The notes under the pieces were generated by a model. That model saw only the letters and a list, made by a program, of their open reading frames with translations, was not told the origin of the DNA and did not search any database. From Caenorhabditis elegans (taxonomy: Eukaryota; Nematoda; Chromadorea; Rhabditida; Rhabditidae), in contig NC_003283.11 in NCBI RefSeq assembly GCF_000002985.6, positions 11,780,001 to 11,844,000 of the forward strand: a stretch of 64,000 bases of DNA. The letters run 5' to 3'. Shown one piece after another: positions 60,201-64,000 of the stretch. The translations under genes and the position numbers were made by a program. The first letter of the stretch is position 1. The number at the start of each line of letters is the position of its first letter.

Positions 60201-63200
60201 AGCTACTCAATGGCCAGAGCCAGTTTACGAGCTTGTCACTGAGACATGGGCTCACTAATTTCCTTTTTCACTTATTTATCTAATTTAATAAATAATTTTG
60301 AAAAATATTACCATATGTATTGCCTGACGGAAATCCGATATTGGCAACTCTCATGTAAAGGAAAGCCCCAGCTTTTGATGAAGTGTCTAAAGATGTATCA
60401 ACCACTGGGCATTGAATAAACAACTGAACAGCTTCCCTTCCTCTTCGATACAAATTCTTGATTGGCACAATAGTTGATCCCAAGTGAATCAACGAGTCTG
60501 AATCCCATACATCAATAGTTGCATGACCAGAAGCCATAAAATCCAAAAAGTCAGCCTTGCTTTCTTCTCCTTCGATTATATATTTTGCCTGAAACGTTTC
60601 TTTTTTTAAATGTAAGACATGGAATCTTACTATGAATCCAGGTGAAGCTATAACATCCGAATTCCCATTTTTATCAAGTCGGGTTAAAAGGGTTGGTTCT
60701 CCTTTCTCCATAGATGTGAGAAGCATTGACTCTGTTGTAATATCGGGGAATCGGTAAAACCCGATTGTGAAAAATAACTTCTTAATCATGCGAGCATCAG
60801 GAGCAGCAAGTCTAAAATGTTGTAGTTGTAGTTTTTTTTAAATACATACTGTTGCGTTTGACCTTGAAAATCTAGTCTGAATAGAAAAATATAACAATTT
60901 TATGCGATAAGTAAATTGACCCCAAGCTCAAGAAAATTAACTACTCAATTGAAATATGATTGTCGTTCAGTGACTTCAGTCATTGAGAATTTTTAAGAAT
61001 TCAACTTACTGTTTGAAAGCAATAAATTGAAAATATACATGTGATGTAATGAGTCTGTCCAATTGCTCTCTTTTCATATCGATGATGGTTTTTAGTGTCA
61101 CATCTTCAGTATTTGGTGGTGATCCGTTCCTGTCTTTCAACTGAGTGAAGTTTTGTCTCGCAAACATGGAATGGGCAGATCTTGGGAAGTTTATTGGTTT
61201 GAGCTCATCAAAAGGAATCTTGTAAACTGATGTTATTGGTAGAGGTTCTTCTACTGGTTTCTTTGCAACAACTACGTCTTGAACTGGAATTTCCATTGGT
61301 TCTTCTATGAATCTATTCAAATCCTCATTTATTGATCTCAATTCATCTACTGATGAAACTGATCTTCCTGTATCTACTAGTGCAGGGAATCTATTCGAAT
61401 TTTCTGGACTTCTAGGAGTTTCTATTTTCACTGATTTTCTATTTGATCTAGCAGATTGGCCATTATCGCCTGATCTTCCAGTTTGAACTCTTGCAGAGTC
61501 AGCAGCCCTTCTTGATGTTGGTGTATTGTGAACACTTCTTCCATTTTCATAAAATTTAAAGTCCACAAAAATTTCAAGTTTCTCATTCAATGGCTTCAAG
61601 GAGTCTGGTTGATTCAATACGTTCTTATAACATAAAACGCCTTCTGGATTCGGACGTGGACCACCAACAAAGCTAACTCGTGTCTCCACTTCTTTTCCAG
61701 AAAAGGCTCCATCTGAGAATGGAGTCCATGCAGCCCATCCGATTAGAATAGTCTGATTAAGGCTTTGATTGTCTTCTCGGTGAAAGGTGTATTCAAGCAA
61801 GAATATGATAGCCATTCTTGGATCCGCATACAGATTTCGAAGTGCCAGACGCGGGTTTCCAGCAGCTTGAAATAGCAGTTGTCTGAAATTATGAAATTAT
61901 GAAAAATTCTTCTTTTACGACAGGACAAGATTTTAAAACTTACTCTTCCCAATTTGATGATTTCCCAAAGTCAATAGGTTTCTTTCGCGATCTTAGAGTA
62001 TCACCAGCATTTGAGGAGATTATTTCCAAGTCAACTGTGAATGGTTCAGTGACATATGTGTACCCATTGTGTACTCCGATCTAATAATAAAGTATAAATA
62101 AAAAGATAAACGATTACTTGTTTCTTGCAAAAATATTTGAAAACCTGGACGAATTCAAAGTAATGTAAAAATGATTCCTAAGTTTCACTGCACCTTCCGT
62201 GTAACAGCAAATATCATGTTTTTAGCCAACTTTTCACCAAAAAACTCACTCTCAATTTTCTATCCATTATGATTGCTTTTGGTTTAAGAGTTCCTCCTTC
62301 TTTCAATGCCCATTCTTTTTCAATATCATGTGTAATTTGTTTTTCTAATTCAGGTACATTATTCTTGAATTGAATTACAATTGCATCAATTGCAGCGGGA
62401 ATTGTTGGCATCTCTTTTGGCGTGCTCAACCACCATTCTGACACAAAACATTAAAAAATTAAAAAAAGGAATATTTGTTAACTAACCATCAGAACTGTCT
62501 TTGATTATTCCAGGAATAATGTCTTTGTCGCAAACAATGCAAAATTCAGGCAAACATTGGAAGAATATGGGTGGCATTTCGAATATGTTGTATGTACATT
62601 CAACATTTCCAACTGGTTTTAAAACTGTTTCTTTATCAAAAATTAATAGTTTTGGAGTTCCACCAAATATATCGAAACTAAAGTAATAAGAAAAATTATG
62701 TTGGAGCAATAATTAAAAAAACTCACATTTTAGTGTTTGATATTTCTACGGGCGTTTTCTTCTCGATATGCGTTGAAAACCATCCAACGCTTGTGGCAGG
62801 CGCTGTAATTTTTGTACTTTTCGGGTTTTCGAATGTTCTTCCATCTAGAAAAGTTTAAAATCTAATTTATTTATTGTATTTGCCCTATGCAAGGAAGAAA
62901 AATGTTTCAATTAGTGATTTCCAAATGTTTATTTTTAATGCGAGTTTATTTTATCGTGATATAAAACTTATGTTAGTATAAATTTACTAAATTGTGCATT
63001 ATTTTGAAACATATGGTCATAATGATTCGGAAAATTCTCTGAATTATTGAGAAGTTATTTAAAAAAATAATGACTGAAAGACAAATAGGAGCTAAAAAGC
63101 TATTTTCAAATATTATTTTGAATGAAAAGCCAATAAAACATTATGATAAATAAATTTAAAATGTTCCTTTAAAAATTTAACAATTAAATAACTTACTTAT

Positions 63201-63625
63201 TTCGTCTGATCCTTCTTCCACAAATTCAAGAATAAGAAGCACATCTCTGCTGTTTATAATTGAGTAAAAATATAATGTCTGCAACATATTCCAGTTATTA
63301 AACAAACTTGTACAATTTCTACTTCATTAAAAACACAAGTTCCATTACTATTCGCTGGAATCCATTCTGTTCTACATTGCCTCCCAAACATTTGAGAAGT
63401 CTTCGTGTCGAATAAAAAAGCACTAATCTGGTATCGAATGTTCTCAGTCAGCTAAAGTATTAAAATCATATATTAATTAATTATATCGTTTACACATACC
63501 TGTGGAGATGTCAAATTGGAAATGAACATTGAATAACACAAAGCTTTAGTTCCTCTCGAAACATTACGTTTCATTTCAACTGGCCGGTTTGCCAGAAACA
63601 ACGAATACCAGTCGTTGACCGACAT
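51278..63625 (-). CDS. nphp-4: Nephrocystin-4 homologue
   Basis: Eighteen coding exons on the minus strand join with correct phase to 1333 residues by my model. From 5' to 3': 63625-63500, 63451-63308, 63278-63197, 62844-62727, 62677-62487, 62437-62250, 62080-61944, 61882-61010, a 27-base exon 60876-60850, 60811-60631, 60588-60312, 59385-58990, 58810-58177, 58131-58027, 56085-55958, 52559-52414, 51569-51402 and 51358-51278. Recognisable NPHP4 segments are ADPRMAIIFLLEYTF with GWAAWTPFSDGAFSG, AAPDARMIKKLFFTIGFYRF, and the C-terminal KRIPIRNPYGLPKTFRI. The middle of exon 8 is Ser/Arg-rich and probably disordered. The family acts at the ciliary transition zone with NPHP1. Three introns host complete plus-strand genes. 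An X-box lies 155 bases upstream. Confidence 0.92.
53645..55651 (+). CDS. pho-8: Histidine acid phosphatase
   Basis: Seven exons (53645-53824, 54192-54284, 54334-54489, 54676-55095, 55141-55260, 55366-55500, 55547-55651) give 402 residues. A signal peptide (MMLIQGLVIFLAVFNNIES) precedes the catalytic motif QALWRHGDRAPLHLPYP. YLRSSDSDRALVSAQAFLYG and the late HDGVLLALLNAF (the HD proton-donor motif) complete the active site. N-glycosylation sequons occur (NMT, NRT, NET). The C terminus ends in a hydrophobic stretch (SLSFFLPFLLASLFY), so the enzyme is either GPI-linked or anchored by a helix, facing the lumen or outside. The gene lies wholly inside an nphp-4 intron on the other strand. A TTTTTTGCAG acceptor precedes the ATG by about 18 bases (trans-splice candidate). 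The symbol is from memory of the locus. Confidence 0.92.
56726..57911 (+). CDS. Tyr/Arg/Trp-rich protein, unknown family, two possible ends
   Basis: Six exons (56726-56803, 56901-56942, 56973-57095, 57140-57381, 57483-57544, 57751-57911) give 235 residues. The N terminus is an RSRSALVRSRS repeat. The middle is packed with Tyr, Trp and Arg (YWYDKYYYFSPLYRSTYY; YKGYWYDYDYPSSYRRY). The C terminus is WLTPKYWDRRFKNWRELY. If the donor at 57545 (GTTTGT) is not used, the chain ends early as YKAGLYRY at 57561, so two C termini are likely. The 42-base exon 2 could be a cassette. There is no signal peptide or membrane segment. The ATG follows an AATTACAG acceptor by one base. Codon bias (GTC, CGT, TAC) suggests high expression, perhaps structural, e.g. 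muscle or cuticle-associated, but I recognise no family. It is nested in an nphp-4 intron. Confidence 0.8.
59460..59478. promoter_or_regulatory. Perfect 19-base palindrome with ETS-like halves
   Basis: TGCCGGAAGTCTTCCGGCA has nine-base arms about a single centre base, 12 bases before a TATA box. Each half contains CCGGAAG, an ETS core. Confidence 0.5.
59490..59497 (+). promoter_or_regulatory. TATA box of the Cys-rich gene
   Basis: TATAAATA lies 52 bases upstream of the ATG at 59542, directly after the palindrome. Confidence 0.6.
59542..60258 (+). CDS. Secreted Cys/Gly-rich proprotein
   Basis: Two exons (59542-59855 and 59934-60258) give 212 residues. A signal peptide (FTLSLIAILGLSYLVQA) is followed by an acidic Thr/Glu propeptide with the short repeat ALPGSHETTEVALPDVKTTD. 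A dibasic site (GRVKRQGGG) opens a core in which nearly every residue is Cys, Gly or Arg (CCGCGCGCCCCRPRCCCCCR, later CCCGCGCGCGCGCCGCG). A second basic site (GGRKRRSLQ) releases a Glu-rich C-terminal part (EKVQREARQIEQIPETIAP). Three pieces from one precursor are therefore likely. The Cys core might be heavily cross-linked or metal-binding, like cuticle or eggshell proteins, but the family is not recognised. The gene sits in an nphp-4 intron with its own TATA box, so it is transcribed independently. Confidence 0.85.
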
Positions 63626-64000
63626 TTTTCGAGACTTTGTTACCACAAACTTTAGTATTTTCAGCTAGTTTCTAGGCAATAATATATAGAAACTAAAAAA
63701 TAAACGTTCAAGAAGAACGATAGAGGAAATACGATAGAGAGTGAAAAGAAGGAGTATACGAATTGGAGAGCGGGTGCTGGTTGTCATGGAAATGAGAAGT
63801 CCCAGCTGCTGGGAACACGTTGGATTACGTATATTGAGCATTAATTTGATGTAATGTGTAAATTGTTGGGAAATGTTTATATACTGAATAGTTTTGATTA
63901 TGCTATTGCATTTTGTATTGAGAGTCGTCGTTAGAACAAGATTAGATCAAATCACTTGATTTTTTTTTCGAAATTTTTTTACAGAAAACTAAGTACTTTT
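63626..64000. other. nphp-4 upstream region
   Basis: Promoter side of nphp-4, with the X-box at 63780-63793. The window ends before any further gene is visible. Confidence 0.5.
63780..63793 (-). promoter_or_regulatory. X-box (DAF-19/RFX site) of nphp-4
   Basis: On the minus strand the sequence is ATTTCCATGACAAC, fitting the X-box consensus RYYNYYWWRRNRAC at every position. It lies 155 bases upstream of the nphp-4 ATG, within the usual window for ciliary genes controlled by the RFX factor DAF-19. Confidence 0.8.

Noticed and set aside
59757..60255. Antisense open frames over the Cys-rich gene (Gln/His/Pro or Ser/Trp rich)
   Set aside because: They are complements of TGC/GGA codon runs. The sense frame has a signal peptide, dibasic sites and a spliced structure.
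1..64000. CRISPR arrays, rRNA operons, bacterial-type operons or integrated virus
   Set aside because: No regularly spaced direct repeats, no rRNA signatures, and introns throughout. The sequence is plain nematode nuclear DNA.

Overview
The window is nematode nuclear DNA, very probably Caenorhabditis elegans chromosome V. The evidence is the AT-rich sequence, small introns with TTTTCAG acceptors, short intergenic gaps, and a gene set I recognise: pyruvate carboxylase (pyc-1), a thialysine-type N-acetyltransferase, a mercaptopyruvate sulfurtransferase, an ADCK1-like kinase, a cuticle collagen, and nephrocystin-4 (nphp-4) with a histidine acid phosphatase (pho-8) inside it. All exon models were built by hand from splice sites and reading-frame continuity. 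No search was run, so names rest on memory of the locus.

Layout. 1-9 kb holds four compact genes: a GST-like protein, a UBASH3-type histidine phosphatase that has lost its catalytic His, a membrane protein with two RING-CH fingers (minus strand), and a 223-residue unknown. 9-20.3 kb holds a seven-transmembrane chemoreceptor of the Sre type and a soluble cytochrome b5, separated by long non-coding DNA. 22-33.4 kb is one intron-rich minus-strand gene for a small single-C2-domain protein.

32.8-38.5 kb is the most unusual part. A block carrying the last exon of pyc-1 is present twice, about 4 kb apart and in the same orientation. The distal copy keeps its splice acceptor, frame and stop, but the biotin-accepting Lys is Asn. 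Between the copies lie an exact 200-bp tandem duplication rich in heat-shock elements, two copies of one hairpin transposon (one with a 22-C run), another nested hairpin, and a frameshifted gene remnant.

38.1-42.4 kb is intact pyc-1 (minus; 9 coding exons, 1175 aa). 45-51 kb is a dense metabolic and structural cluster: an acetyltransferase and a sulfurtransferase (minus), a divergent ADCK1-like kinase, and a collagen. 51.3-63.6 kb is nphp-4 (minus; 18 coding exons, 1333 aa by my model), preceded by an X-box. Its introns host three complete plus-strand genes: pho-8, a Tyr/Arg/Trp-rich protein, and a secreted Cys/Gly-rich proprotein.

The genes do not form one pathway. The clearest functional links are the minus-strand sulfurtransferase/acetyltransferase pair (sulfur amino-acid chemistry, spacing compatible with an operon) and nphp-4 with its ciliary X-box.
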